A DNA stretch of 64,000 bases, from contig NZ_SORO01000001.1 of the NCBI RefSeq assembly GCF_004368965.1, positions 2,450,001-2,514,000 on the forward strand, in the 5' to 3' direction. Each line of letters opens with the position of its first letter. Within the stretch, counting starts at the first letter, position 1. Both the position numbers and the translations under genes were made by a program. Below the pieces are notes generated by a model. That model was not told the DNA's origin. It made no database searches and was given only the letters and a program-made list of their open reading frames with translations. Source of the stretch: Leptospira meyeri (GTDB taxonomy: Bacteria > Spirochaetota > Leptospiria > Leptospirales > Leptospiraceae). Positions 1 to 9,632 of this stretch are shown here, piece by piece.

Positions 1-294
1 GGAATGATCATTGGTCCGAAAGCAAGTAAACAAGAACAAGAAGATTTTAAGGAACTGATCAAATCAGATCCAAGAAATTATATTGCTCAACCGGTTTTAA
101 ATCTTTCGACAGTTCCTACACTCATTGCAGATAAAATCGAGTCAAGGCATGTTGATTTAAGGCCGTTCATATTGTACGGTAAAGATATTTACGTAATGCC
201 GGGTGGTTTAACTCGTGTAGCGCTTCGTAAAGGATCACTTGTGGTCAATTCATCCCAGGGAGGCGGTTCAAAAGACACCTGGGTATTAGGATAA
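1..294 (+). CDS. Circularly permuted ATP-grasp protein, C-terminal end (partial)
   Basis: This is the last 98 codons of a gene whose start lies left of the window; the frame is open from base 1. The visible part ends in a stretch like the C-terminus of COG2308 (DUF404/DUF407) circularly permuted ATP-grasp proteins: 'IAQP' followed by 'RPFILYG', '[10 protein letters not shown]' and '[13 protein letters not shown]'. The same ending occurs at about residues 430-490 of the fusion protein at 4533-7067, which supports the family call. The family is predicted to ligate carboxylates to amines using ATP. It lies 9 bp upstream of an alpha-E gene, the usual partner of this family, so it is the first visible gene of a five-gene operon. 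Confidence 0.88.
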   Translation, partial: GMIIGPKASKQEQEDFKELIKSDPRNYIAQPVLNLSTVPTLIADKIESRHVDLRPFILYGKDIYVMPGGLTRVALRKGSLVVNSSQGGGSKDTWVLG

Positions 295-303
295 AGGTGT
301 TAT

Positions 304-1272
304 ATGTTAAGCCGAGTTGCCGAATCAGTTTTTTGGATGAATCGATACATCGAGAGAGCAGAAAATTACTCAAGATTTATTGATGTCAATCACCAGCTAT
401 CTTTAGATTTGCACGATGAGGTACCTAACCAGTGGTTGCCTCTTGTGCATACAACAGGTGATGTAGAATTATTTGAAAAAAGGTATTCTAGTCCAAGTCC
501 GGTCAATGTCATAAGGTTTATGACTTTTGATGAAGAGAATCCGAATTCCATTTTTCAATGTCTTTCAAGAGCCCGTGAGAATGCCCGAACCATTCGTGAA
601 AACATTTCTACTTCTATGTGGGAAGTGTTAAACGAGTTTTATCTCTTCGTGAAAGACTATCGTAAAGTTTACTTAGAAAGTTCTGAAATACACGGAGATA
701 CTCTTTCGATGGGGCTCTCAGACTTTCTCAGTACAGTTCGAAAAAGCTGCCAAAGTTTTTATGGATGTTCCGATGCTACCATCTCTCATGATGAGGTTTG
801 GAACTTTTCTTTACTTGGAAGATTTTTAGAACGAGCAGACAAAACCACAAGAATTCTCGATATGAAGTACTTTATCCTGCTTCCTTCTGTTCATGATGTG
901 GGTTCTACTTTAGATTTATTACAGTGGTTATCCCTATTGAAATCAGCATCTGCGCATGAGATGTACAACCAAAAGTACAAACGTGTTGATCCCACTGATA
1001 TTGCTGAATTTTTGATTTTGAATGAAACCTTTCCTCGGTCCATTTTCTTTTGTATCCAAGAGATGCAAGAGGCTTTGGAAAAAATTTCTGGAATTAAGGA
1101 AGGTTTGCCAAGGAACTTAGCGCAAGATGCAACTACAGTTTATTTAAATCGGTTGCGATCAGAAAATATCAAATCCATTTTTGATAAAGGTCTACATGAA
1201 TACTTAGATGATATTCAGATAGAACTCAATCATATAGGTTCCAAAATTGTGGAACGATTTTTTACAAACTAA
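304..1272 (+). CDS. Alpha-E domain protein (DUF403/COG2307)
   Basis: A 322-residue all-alpha protein of the alpha-E family. The hallmark N-terminus is present: 'MLSRVAESVFWMNRYIERAEN', with the paired 'RY-ERAEN' motif, and a second 'GRFLERADKTTRILD' motif in the middle. The biochemical role of the family is unknown; it is nearly always encoded beside circularly permuted ATP-grasp and transglutaminase proteins, so it probably serves the same peptide ligation or modification pathway. The start has an AAAGGTG Shine-Dalgarno a few bases upstream. The next gene starts two bases after its stop, so the two are almost certainly co-transcribed. A second alpha-E domain is fused to the C-terminus of the protein at 4533-7067. 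Confidence 0.9.
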   Translation: MLSRVAESVFWMNRYIERAENYSRFIDVNHQLSLDLHDEVPNQWLPLVHTTGDVELFEKRYSSPSPVNVIRFMTFDEENPNSIFQCLSRARENARTIRENISTSMWEVLNEFYLFVKDYRKVYLESSEIHGDTLSMGLSDFLSTVRKSCQSFYGCSDATISHDEVWNFSLLGRFLERADKTTRILDMKYFILLPSVHDVGSTLDLLQWLSLLKSASAHEMYNQKYKRVDPTDIAEFLILNETFPRSIFFCIQEMQEALEKISGIKEGLPRNLAQDATTVYLNRLRSENIKSIFDKGLHEYLDDIQIELNHIGSKIVERFFTN

Positions 1273-1274
1273 CT

Positions 1275-4200
1275 ATGAGTATACGAGTTGCACTGTCCCA
1301 TATTACAACCTACCAATATGATAAGTCGATAAAATTATCACCGCATGTGATCCGGCTTAGGCCAGCTCCACATACCAAAAATCATATTGTTTCTTATTCT
1401 CTAAATATTCTACCGGAACAAAAATTTCTCAACTGGCAACAAGATCCATTTGGAAATTATTTGGCTCGATTGGTATTTCCAGAAAAAACCAATATCTTAC
1501 AAGTAGCTGTTGATTTAGTTACGGATTTAAAGGTAATCAATCCTTTTGATTTTTTTGTAGAGGAGTATGCAGAGAACTTTCCTTTTACATATGATAAGGT
1601 ATTAAAAAAGGAATTAACTCCTTATTTAAAAGTTAAAAAACCTGGAAAGTTACTGACTCCTTACCTAAAAACAATCGATAAAACTCCGAGAAGAACGGTT
1701 GAATTTTTAGTTGCTTTGAATGCAAAAATATACTCTGACATTGGTTATGTGATCCGGATGGAACCAGGTATCCAAACTCCAGAATTCACTCTTTCTTCAA
1801 GAATGGGATCCTGTCGCGATTCTGCTTATTTACTCGTACAGATTTTGAGAAATATGGGTCTTGCTGCTAGATTTGTATCTGGTTATTTGATCCAATTAAA
1901 AGCCGATGTAAAGTCACTCGATGGACCATCCGGTGCGGAATCTGATTTCACTGACTTACATGCTTGGGCGGAAGTTTATATCCCTGGCGCTGGTTGGGTG
2001 GGACTTGATCCTACCTCTGGTCTTTTTACAGGAGAAGGGCATATTCCGTTAGCGGCAACACCGGAACCGGAATCAGCTGGTCCGATCTATGGTTTTGCAG
2101 AAAAAGCAAAAGCAGAGTTTTCCTTTCATATGGGAGTGGAACGTGTTTTAGAAACTCCGAGAGTCACCTTACCTTACAAAGGCGAAGATTGGGAACGAAT
2201 CATTCGTTTGGGTGATTCCATTGATAAACGAATACGAAAAAATGATATAAGACTTACGATTGGTGGAGAACCAACTTTTGTTTCTACAGAGAATCGGGAA
2301 GCACCAGAATGGAATTTTGATGCTTTAGGTTTTGAAAAATACTCTAAATCAGAACAACTCATCAAAAGACTCGGAAAACATTTTGCTCCAGGTGGACTTT
2401 TGCAATATGGACAAGGGAAATGGTATCCAGGTGAACCTATCCCTCGTTGGGCGATGATTTCATATTGGCGTAAAGACGGTGAACCCATTTGGAACCATCC
2501 TTATTTACTTGCAGATGATCGTTATACAGGTTCAGCCACAACAGAAGATGCAAGAAGATTCATTAGTGTTCTTGGGAACCGTTTAAACATACCTTCTAAA
2601 TCAATTCATACTGCTTATGAAGATAATTTGTATTATCTTTGGCAAGAAGCAAATCTACCAAAAGAAACCGAATTGATGTTAGATGGATTAAATACTTACG
2701 ATAAAATGGAACGGGAACGTATTTTAAGAGTGATTGATTCTGGAATCCATCGAGAAGTCGGTTATACAATCCCACTGGATTATGATGTTTTTAAGTCATC
2801 ATGGATATCCGATGAATGGAGTTTTCGCCGAGGAAAAATGTTTTTAATTCCTGGTGATTCGCCCATTGGGCTTAGGCTTCCCTTACACTCACTTGGTGGA
2901 AAACCATATTATCCTTATCCAGAAGATCCCTCGACTCCCAAACCTTCCTTACCGAAAGCAAAGGAACTAGGTCAGTCTCCTTTTTCATCAACAAATATTA
3001 GTTATTCTATTGGTGGAATTCATACAAGGACAGCTCTTTGTGTGGAACCTAGAAATGGAAACATTCGAGTTTTTTTACCACCAATCCAATCATTGGAAGG
3101 TTGGCTCCGGCTCATTTATGCAATCGAACAAACAGCTTTAGAAACAGATATCCCGATTGTATTAGAAGGGTATGAAGCACCAAATGATCCAAGATTGAAT
3201 CGTTTTAAAATCACACCGGATCCGGGAGTGATTGAGGTCAATTTTCATCCATCTTCTTCTTTCGGAGAAATTGTTGAAAAAACGCAAGTTCTATATGAAG
3301 AAGCCACACAACTAAGATTGACTGCAGAAAAATTTTTGATTGATGGTCGTCACTCGGGAACTGGTGGTGGAAATCATATCACTCTTGGTGGAGCCACTGT
3401 AAGTGATAGTCCATTTTTAAGAAAACCTTCGCTTTTACGAAGTTTGGTGGCGTATTGGCAAAACCATCCAGGACTTTCCTATTTGTTCTCTGGAATGTTT
3501 ATTGGTCCGACTTCTCAGTCGCCAAGGATAGATGAGGCTAGAAATGATTCATTACACGAATTAAAAATTGCATTCCAACAAATTGATTCTAGTCGGCACA
3601 CACCGCCATGGATGTTGGATCGAGTGTTAAGAAATATCTTAATTGATATTACGGGAAATACTCACCGAACAGAAATTTCCATTGATAAACTTTTTGATCC
3701 AGGTTCGCCTACAGGACGTTTGGGGCTAATTGAAATGCGTGCATTTGAAATGCCACCTCATTACCAGATGAGTGTCATCCAACAAGCATTTATGATGGCA
3801 ATCATTTGTCGGTTTTGGGAAGATCCATACTATGGAAGTCCAATCAATTGGAATACAGAGTTACATGATCGTTTTATGTTGCCTTACTTTGTATACCGTG
3901 ACTTTAAAGAAGTGATCCAAGATTTGCAGAATAGTGGATTTGGATTTTTATCAAAAGACTTTGATCCGTTTTTTGAATTTCGATTTCCTCAGTATGGAAT
4001 TTGTTATTTGGATGGAATGGAAATCGAATTACGGATGGCTTTGGAACCTTGGAATGTACTTGGTGAAGAAAATACGGCACAAGGTACTTCGAGAGGGGTG
4101 GACTCTGCTACAGAACGAGTTCAAGTCAAAGTTAAAGGCTTTCATCCTGAAAGATATCGTTTGAGTTGTAATGGGTACGAAGTTCCACTACAACCTACAT

Positions 4201-4532
4201 CTATTCAAAATGAATTTGTTGCAGGTGTCAGGTTTAAGGCTTGGTCTCCTGTTTTTACTTTACATCCACAAATCCCTGCACAACAATCTTTAGTGTTTGA
4301 TGTTTATGATACTTGGAATCATAGAGCACTTGGAGGATGTACGTATCACGTATCCCATCCTGGAGGGTTGTCATATCAAACCATTCCTATCAATGGGTAT
4401 GAAGCAGAATCCAGAAGGATTTCTCGTTTTTGGACTCATGGACATAAGATTGGAAAAAGCCTTCCACCAATTCGATTGGAAAATAAAGCCTTCCCATCAA
4501 CATTGGATCTTAGGATGGTAACATTCAAGTAG
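1275..4532 (+). CDS. Transglutaminase-like protease fused to putative amidoligase (DUF2126)
   Basis: A 1085-residue cytoplasmic fusion with no signal peptide. The first ~290 residues are a bacterial transglutaminase-like (COG1305) module: an N-terminal beta domain, then the catalytic triad as C180 ('MGSCRDSAY'), H229 ('LHAWAEVY') and D245 ('GLDPTSG'). The remaining ~790 residues match DUF2126 (COG4196), annotated in Pfam as a putative amidoligase; motifs include 'RLTIGGEPTFVS' near 325 and 'HSGTGGGNHITLGG' near 695. The inferred reaction is peptide-bond hydrolysis or transfer by the first half and amide ligation by the second. The gene is packed between an alpha-E gene (2-bp gap) and an ATP-grasp/alpha-E fusion (0-bp gap). 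All triad residues are intact. The substrate cannot be told from sequence. Confidence 0.88.
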   Translation: MSIRVALSHITTYQYDKSIKLSPHVIRLRPAPHTKNHIVSYSLNILPEQKFLNWQQDPFGNYLARLVFPEKTNILQVAVDLVTDLKVINPFDFFVEEYAENFPFTYDKVLKKELTPYLKVKKPGKLLTPYLKTIDKTPRRTVEFLVALNAKIYSDIGYVIRMEPGIQTPEFTLSSRMGSCRDSAYLLVQILRNMGLAARFVSGYLIQLKADVKSLDGPSGAESDFTDLHAWAEVYIPGAGWVGLDPTSGLFTGEGHIPLAATPEPESAGPIYGFAEKAKAEFSFHMGVERVLETPRVTLPYKGEDWERIIRLGDSIDKRIRKNDIRLTIGGEPTFVSTENREAPEWNFDALGFEKYSKSEQLIKRLGKHFAPGGLLQYGQGKWYPGEPIPRWAMISYWRKDGEPIWNHPYLLADDRYTGSATTEDARRFISVLGNRLNIPSKSIHTAYEDNLYYLWQEANLPKETELMLDGLNTYDKMERERILRVIDSGIHREVGYTIPLDYDVFKSSWISDEWSFRRGKMFLIPGDSPIGLRLPLHSLGGKPYYPYPEDPSTPKPSLPKAKELGQSPFSSTNISYSIGGIHTRTALCVEPRNGNIRVFLPPIQSLEGWLRLIYAIEQTALETDIPIVLEGYEAPNDPRLNRFKITPDPGVIEVNFHPSSSFGEIVEKTQVLYEEATQLRLTAEKFLIDGRHSGTGGGNHITLGGATVSDSPFLRKPSLLRSLVAYWQNHPGLSYLFSGMFIGPTSQSPRIDEARNDSLHELKIAFQQIDSSRHTPPWMLDRVLRNILIDITGNTHRTEISIDKLFDPGSPTGRLGLIEMRAFEMPPHYQMSVIQQAFMMAIICRFWEDPYYGSPINWNTELHDRFMLPYFVYRDFKEVIQDLQNSGFGFLSKDFDPFFEFRFPQYGICYLDGMEIELRMALEPWNVLGEENTAQGTSRGVDSATERVQVKVKGFHPERYRLSCNGYEVPLQPTSIQNEFVAGVRFKAWSPVFTLHPQIPAQQSLVFDVYDTWNHRALGGCTYHVSHPGGLSYQTIPINGYEAESRRISRFWTHGHKIGKSLPPIRLENKAFPSTLDLRMVTFK

Positions 4533-7067
4533 ATGATGACACAAGATCCTTATCATTTAATCGGAAATTATAAAACGATTCCTGGAGTTTATGACGAGCT
4601 CTATGATGCTGAAGGTCAAATACGAAACAAATATAAGTTCTTAGTCAAATCTTTTCAAGAATTAGGGCCTGCAGAACTTATCAATCGTAGACGTGATACG
4701 GACCGAATTCTTAGAGAAAATGGTGTTACTTACAATTTATACCAATCGGACTCACCGGAAGCTAAGGAAAGACCTTGGGATCTTGATTTGTTTCCTTTGG
4801 TTATGGAAAGTGAAGAGTGGCGTGTTTTAGAAAGAGGACTAAACCAGCGAGCCGATTTACTCGATGCCCTTGTCAGAGATGTTTACTCCAAAAGACGTCT
4901 GTTATACGAAAAAAAAATTCCTCCGGAAATTCTATTTAACGAATCTTCTTTTTTGCGCGCTTGTGATGGAATGTATGATTCCAATCACTTCCTTACTAAA
5001 AATCCAGCTCTATTATTTTTCGTTTGTGATTTGATTCGGGCTGCTGATGGTAACTTCTATGTTTTAAATGATCGAGTCCAAGCACCTTCCGGTTCTGGTT
5101 ATTCATTAGAAAATCGAATTGTACTTTCTCGAATTTTTCCAAGTATGTACCGCGATGCGATGGTTCACCGAGTAGCAGTTTATTTTCGTTCCCTTCGTAA
5201 ATCATTAACTCAACTTGCAGGTATTACTGGGCGTGAACCAGTGATTGTTTTATTAACACCGGGCCCATCCAATGAAACGTATTTTGAGCATGCTTACCTT
5301 GCTGGTTATTTGGGTTATACGCTTGTCCAAGGTGAAGATTTAACTGTTAGAAAAAATAAAGTTTATATGAAAACCGTGGAAGGTTTACAGCAAATCGATT
5401 TGATTCTAAGAAGGGTCGATGATGATTTTATGGATCCATTGGAACTAAGAGGGGATTCTCTTTTAGGGGTTCCTGGACTTTTAGAATCGGTTCGTTCGGG
5501 TCATGTAAAAATTGCCAATCCCATTGGAACCGGATTTTTAGAAAACCGAGCTCTATTACCGTTTTATTCTGATTTATGCCGTTTTTATTTAGGAGAGGAT
5601 TTAATCCTTCATATGGCACCAACCTATTGGATGGGAACAAAAGAACATTTTCAATTGGTATTACAAAATCCTGAAAAATTTGTTTTTAAAACCGTATCAC
5701 GCACTGATGAAGAAAAACCTGTAACCTTTATCGAGTTGAGTGGAGATAGAAAGGATTCGTTTTTACAAAAATTAAAATCTTCTCCCAATCGTTTCATTGC
5801 GCAAGAAATGATCGCATCTGCCACCGTACCAGTATTAGGTGAAAATGGTTTTCGACCAGGTAGAGCGATCATGAGAACTTTTGTATCTTCTTCCGGCTCC
5901 GGTTATCAAACAATGGCTGGTGGTTTGGTGAGAGTCTCTCCTTCTTTAGATGATTTTTTCATTACGAGCCAAAGAGGAGCTTGGAGTAAAGACCTTTGGG
6001 TTCTTGCAACCGAAACACAAAAAGAAGAATCCTTACTTGTGGCAAAATCGGACCAAGTGATGATTTCCAGAAAAAGTTCTGGAGTCCCTAGTCGTGTGGC
6101 TGATAATTTATTTTGGTTAGCAAGATATTTGGAACGATCCGAAAATCAAACAAGAGTTATACGGGAAGCTGTTTATAAAATTTTACAAGTAGAAGATGGT
6201 TACGAAAGAGAATCATTAGAAAATTCATTAAAACTAGTAACACATGTGACAAATAGTTATCCAGGTTTTCTTGGCGATGATGCAAGCGAGTTATTTTTAA
6301 ATCCATTTTCTGAATTACAACGATTGACATCGGATCGCGGAGTTGTTGGAAGTTTAGCATTTCATTTACGAAGTTTGGTGATTGCTTCGAAATCGGTTCG
6401 AGATCGCCTTTCCGATGATATGAAAAAAATTCTGCTTCATTTAGAAGACCAGTCTCAACATGAAATCGATTCGTATGATCAAATTATTGATTTTTTACAA
6501 AAGATTGTACTGAACTTATCATCTCTAACAGGTTTATCTTTTGAAAACATGAGTCGGGAAGCAGGATGGTATTTTCTCAACCTCGGTCGTCGAATTGAAA
6601 GATCAATCAATATGGTATTGATGTTACAAGGTATGATTCGTTGGGATAGTTTTAGAGATAAAGCTTCCTTTGAAACTTTTTTACGTATTAATGATATTCG
6701 TTTAACGTATAATAGACGGTATAGTGGGAAAATTGACCAAGAATCCGTGTTGGATATTTTATTATTTGATACCACAAATCCTAGATCATTCGCTTACCAA
6801 CTAGAACAAATCAATTCAGACATTAAGTTTTTGCCAGGAAAAAATGAAAAGGTTGTGTATTCAGAAGACCGAGCCGCTTTACAACTTTATACCCACTTTA
6901 AAATGAAAGATATATCCATATTCTTTGAGTCGGAAAACCCATTGGAATCTGTTTCGATTTGGTTAGAAGAATTACACAACCATTTGAAAAATTTATCTGA
7001 TGCATTGGCATCAAGATACTTTAACTATACCGAAGAACAAACAAGGATCGGTGATGGTAATGGCTGA
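4533..7067 (+). CDS. Circularly permuted ATP-grasp / alpha-E fusion protein
   Basis: An 844-residue fusion. Residues ~1-490 are a COG2308 circularly permuted ATP-grasp domain; 'RVDDDFMDPLELR' and 'SGSGYQTMAGGLVRVS' are characteristic segments. Residues ~515-835 are an alpha-E domain beginning 'SRVADNLFWLARYLERSEN'. These two activities occur as separate proteins at 1-294 and 304-1272, so the operon carries each twice, once split and once fused. The ATG follows the preceding stop codon with no spacer, and the 3' end overlaps the next transglutaminase gene by 14 bp, so translation of the set is probably coupled. A second ATG lies one codon downstream and could also be used. The predicted role is ATP-dependent peptide or amide bond formation; the product is unknown. 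Confidence 0.88.
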   Translation: MMTQDPYHLIGNYKTIPGVYDELYDAEGQIRNKYKFLVKSFQELGPAELINRRRDTDRILRENGVTYNLYQSDSPEAKERPWDLDLFPLVMESEEWRVLERGLNQRADLLDALVRDVYSKRRLLYEKKIPPEILFNESSFLRACDGMYDSNHFLTKNPALLFFVCDLIRAADGNFYVLNDRVQAPSGSGYSLENRIVLSRIFPSMYRDAMVHRVAVYFRSLRKSLTQLAGITGREPVIVLLTPGPSNETYFEHAYLAGYLGYTLVQGEDLTVRKNKVYMKTVEGLQQIDLILRRVDDDFMDPLELRGDSLLGVPGLLESVRSGHVKIANPIGTGFLENRALLPFYSDLCRFYLGEDLILHMAPTYWMGTKEHFQLVLQNPEKFVFKTVSRTDEEKPVTFIELSGDRKDSFLQKLKSSPNRFIAQEMIASATVPVLGENGFRPGRAIMRTFVSSSGSGYQTMAGGLVRVSPSLDDFFITSQRGAWSKDLWVLATETQKEESLLVAKSDQVMISRKSSGVPSRVADNLFWLARYLERSENQTRVIREAVYKILQVEDGYERESLENSLKLVTHVTNSYPGFLGDDASELFLNPFSELQRLTSDRGVVGSLAFHLRSLVIASKSVRDRLSDDMKKILLHLEDQSQHEIDSYDQIIDFLQKIVLNLSSLTGLSFENMSREAGWYFLNLGRRIERSINMVLMLQGMIRWDSFRDKASFETFLRINDIRLTYNRRYSGKIDQESVLDILLFDTTNPRSFAYQLEQINSDIKFLPGKNEKVVYSEDRAALQLYTHFKMKDISIFFESENPLESVSIWLEELHNHLKNLSDALASRYFNYTEEQTRIGDGNG

Positions 7068-7941
7068 TTTTAAAGTAATTCATAAAACTAAATACAGTTA
7101 TGACGATACAGTTGCTTATTGCCATAACATGGCACATATGTATCCTTTGACTTCGCCGCACCAAGATTGTTTTAGAACTCATGTGACTGTGAATCCCAAA
7201 CCAGTGGTTTCATCATTCCGTAGAGATTATTATGGAAACCAGGTGTTTCTTTTTTCTGTAGAAGATCCTCATCGTTTTTTAGAGGTAGTAGTAGAGTCAA
7301 CGGTTCGAACTCACCAATCACTTGGAATTGATTTATACAAATCGACTCCTTGGGAAAGTATTTATTCGCTTATTCATGAATCAACATTAGATGCTGATAT
7401 TTTATCCATTGAGTACATTCAACCTTCTTCATTTATAGCAGCAAAACAAAATTATTCGGAATTTGCTCGAATGTTTTTTACGGAAGGGAAACCGGTTTAC
7501 GCCGCCGCATTGGAGATGACTACTTATATCTATCAAACGTTTCAATATGATCCAAAAGCGACAAGTATCAATACGCCAATTGATCAGATATTAAATGAAA
7601 GAAAAGGTGTGTGTCAGGATTTTTCGCATCTTATGATTGCCGCTTTACGTTCGTTAAAGATTCCAACTCGTTATGTGAGTGGCTATTTAGAAACTTTACC
7701 TCCTCCTGGAACCCAAAAATTACAAGGAAGTGATGCGACACATGCATGGGTTTCTGTGTATTGTCCGACGTTTGGATGGATGGATTTTGATCCAACCAAT
7801 GGAAAAATTATCACCGAAGAATATATCATTACAGCGATTGGAAGAGATTATGCGGACGTTTCTCCCCTAAAGGGAATTTTGTTTGGTGGTGGAAAACATA
7901 AATTAAAAGTCGAAGTGGATGTGATTCGTGAACAAATATGA
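7054..7941 (+). CDS. Transglutaminase-like cysteine protease family protein (COG1305)
   Basis: A 295-residue single-domain transglutaminase-like protein. The N-terminal beta domain ('IHKTKYSYDDTV') is typical of the family and the triad is complete: C187 in 'GVCQDFSH', H230 in 'THAWVSVY' and D246 in 'DFDPTNG'. ATG 7054 is chosen because AAGGA at 7043-7047 sits six bases before it; an ATG at 7060 would also fit the protein. The start overlaps the previous gene by 14 bp. Members of this family next to ATP-grasp and alpha-E genes are predicted to cleave or transfer the peptides that the ligases build or attach. It is the last gene of the operon; the spacer behind it holds a dispersed repeat. Confidence 0.9.
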   Translation: MVMADFKVIHKTKYSYDDTVAYCHNMAHMYPLTSPHQDCFRTHVTVNPKPVVSSFRRDYYGNQVFLFSVEDPHRFLEVVVESTVRTHQSLGIDLYKSTPWESIYSLIHESTLDADILSIEYIQPSSFIAAKQNYSEFARMFFTEGKPVYAAALEMTTYIYQTFQYDPKATSINTPIDQILNERKGVCQDFSHLMIAALRSLKIPTRYVSGYLETLPPPGTQKLQGSDATHAWVSVYCPTFGWMDFDPTNGKIITEEYIITAIGRDYADVSPLKGILFGGGKHKLKVEVDVIREQI

Positions 7942-8000
7942 ACTTTCTCGGAGTATTTTTCGGAAAGTGTGAATTGCGCTTGGGATATCCAATAAGATGT

Positions 8001-8076
8001 GATAGAAGGAAGGCATTGGGTGGCGGGTCTAGTTCCCCTCCCTAGTCAGGGCGGGGATATCCAAATCCCATCTGTA
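8001..8076 (+). repeat. Dispersed GC-rich intergenic repeat, copy A
   Basis: First of three near-identical elements in the window (others at 44405 and 52775), all on the + strand. It lies between the convergent transglutaminase and ArsC-like genes. The block 8016-8043 (TGGGTGGCGGGTCTAGTTCC and on) is identical in all three copies. It is followed by a GGGCGGGG arm that can pair with CCCCTCCC, then a GGATATCC palindrome and the shared end TCTGTAC. This copy has one extra base in the loop (TAGTCA against TAATC). No terminal repeats or target duplications are visible. Confidence 0.8.
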
Positions 8077-8079
8077 CAC

Positions 8080-8442
8080 TTACCCCAACTTCTCTTTCCA
8101 CTCCTCTTCCTTAAAACCAACCAAAAACCAACCTTCACCCACAACAAAAGGCCTTTTCACCAAATTTCCATTTGCCGAAAGTTCTTTGTAAACTTGTTCC
8201 TCAGACAGGTTTCCCAATTTCTCCTTCCAATTTCCTTCTCGGTAATCTTTTCCAGAGGTATTAAAGAGTTTTTTGATATCACCTAAGTATTGTTTTGCTT
8301 TTTTTAATTCAGCCACAGTCGGAGCTGTTTCTCGAATTGGGATTTGTTGGAAATCCACTTTTTTTGATTTCAGATATTTCAGAGCATTTCGACAGGTACT
8401 ACATCCAGAATATTCGTAAACTTTGGGATTGGAACGACTCAT
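8080..8442 (-). CDS. ArsC/Spx-family thioredoxin-fold protein
   Basis: A 120-residue protein of the ArsC/Spx/YffB family. It begins with the redox-like 'YEYSGCSTCRNALKYLK' segment (C-S-T-C, near residues 14-17), followed by 'IRETAPTVAELKKA' and 'KLFNTSGKDYRE', all characteristic of the thioredoxin-like ArsC fold. Near residue 98 it has 'NGNLVKRPFVV', corresponding to the family's 'L-I-KRP' segment. It could be a glutathione/thioredoxin-dependent reductase or an Spx-like regulator; nothing nearby (no ars genes) supports arsenate resistance, so the specific activity is left open. Its stop abuts repeat copy A, and its start is divergent from murB with only ~50 bp between them. Confidence 0.85.
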   Translation of the reverse strand: MSRSNPKVYEYSGCSTCRNALKYLKSKKVDFQQIPIRETAPTVAELKKAKQYLGDIKKLFNTSGKDYREGNWKEKLGNLSEEQVYKELSANGNLVKRPFVVGEGWFLVGFKEEEWKEKLG

Positions 8443-8492
8443 AAGACTGATTTTATTACTTACGATTTTTGCGGAAACTTTTTATTGGAACT

Positions 8493-9587
8493 ATGTTGGT
8501 TCAGAACAATATTCCTTTAGCTCCGTTCACAACGTTGGGTTTGGGTGGCGAGGCAGATTATTTTATATCGATCAAAACAAAAGAAGATCTACTGAAAGCA
8601 TTGGAGTTTTCTAAAACCCAAAACCAAACTTTTTATATTTTAGGTGGCGGCTCCAATACTATATTCCGGGACTCTGGATTTCCAGGCGTTGTGTTTCAAA
8701 TGCAAATTCCCGGAATTCGTTGTTTAGATACAAACGATGATTATACTTTCTATCAAGTAGGAGCAGGTGTTCCATGGGATCAATTCGTTGAGTATACAGT
8801 GAAACAGGGATTAGCTGGAATTGAGTGCCTTTCGGGTATCCCGGGATCGGTAGGTGCTTCTCCGATCCAAAATATTGGAGCCTATGGCCAAGAAGTAAAA
8901 GATTCAATTGTAAATGTTGAATGTATGAACCAATTTGGAGAACTAGTTACGATCTCAAATGAAGATTGTAAGTTTCGATATCGAAATAGTGAGTTTAAAT
9001 CTGGAATTTATAAAGAACATATTGTCGTTTCCGTTACCTTTCAATTATCTAAGTTGTCTCCACCATGTTTTCGTTATCCGGAAGTTCAAAAAGCATGGGA
9101 GAAAATTGATTTGGAAAAGTCTTTTTCAAATAATGATAAAAAAACAAGTATGGACCAACGAATTTTTCAATTAGAGGCCGTTAGAAATTTGGTCATTGAC
9201 TTAAGAAGAAAAAAATCAATGGTGTTGGATGAAAATGATCCAAACACCCGTTCCGTGGGATCTTTTTTTATGAATCCAATTTTAAGTGAAAAAGAAGTTG
9301 TTTCATTTTTAGAAAATGCCAGAAAAAGCGGGTTTGGCAATCCTCCGATCTATCCAGAAAGAGCCGGCTTTAAAAAACTCTCCGCCGCCTGGCTGATTGA
9401 AAACTCTGGAATCCAAAAAGGGTCAAAATATCCCGGAGGTGTGGGTATCTCTGAGAACCATTGTTTAGGTCTAATCAATATAGCGGGAACTACAACCGCT
9501 CTTTTGGAAATGGCGGAATCGGTGAGACAACGTGTATTTGAAACATTTTTTGTTCGATTGGAAATGGAACCGGTTGTAAGGCCATAA
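8493..9587 (+). CDS. murB: UDP-N-acetylenolpyruvoylglucosamine reductase
   Basis: MurB, 364 residues. It reduces UDP-GlcNAc-enolpyruvate to UDP-MurNAc with NADPH and FAD in the cytoplasmic stage of peptidoglycan synthesis. Visible family motifs are the FAD-binding 'GGGSNTIFRD', 'SGIPGSVGASPIQNIGAYG', 'FRYRNSEFK' and the catalytic 'SVGSFFMNP'; the C-terminal domain ends with 'ISENHCLGLIN'. The insertion layout and 'IQNIGAYG' are those of a type I, E. coli-like MurB. ATG 8493 is preferred to an upstream TTG at 8469 because the protein then starts 'MLVQNNIPLAPFTTLG', matching the normal N-terminus. It is followed 45 bp later by mltG, another cell-wall gene. Confidence 0.96.
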   Translation: MLVQNNIPLAPFTTLGLGGEADYFISIKTKEDLLKALEFSKTQNQTFYILGGGSNTIFRDSGFPGVVFQMQIPGIRCLDTNDDYTFYQVGAGVPWDQFVEYTVKQGLAGIECLSGIPGSVGASPIQNIGAYGQEVKDSIVNVECMNQFGELVTISNEDCKFRYRNSEFKSGIYKEHIVVSVTFQLSKLSPPCFRYPEVQKAWEKIDLEKSFSNNDKKTSMDQRIFQLEAVRNLVIDLRRKKSMVLDENDPNTRSVGSFFMNPILSEKEVVSFLENARKSGFGNPPIYPERAGFKKLSAAWLIENSGIQKGSKYPGGVGISENHCLGLINIAGTTTALLEMAESVRQRVFETFFVRLEMEPVVRP

Positions 9588-9632
9588 AAAAGATTTGGTA
9601 ATTGTCGATATAACAAAGAGAGTGGGGATGGA

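Noticed and set aside
8016..8058. G-quadruplex formed by the GGG runs of the repeat
   Set aside because: The runs are separated by a long C-rich segment that would pair with them instead; hairpins are the more economical explanation.
7999..8286. A 95-codon frame through repeat copy A and the ArsC-like gene
   Set aside because: Most of it runs antisense to the ArsC-like gene; only the repeat part is conserved, so it is not called as a gene.
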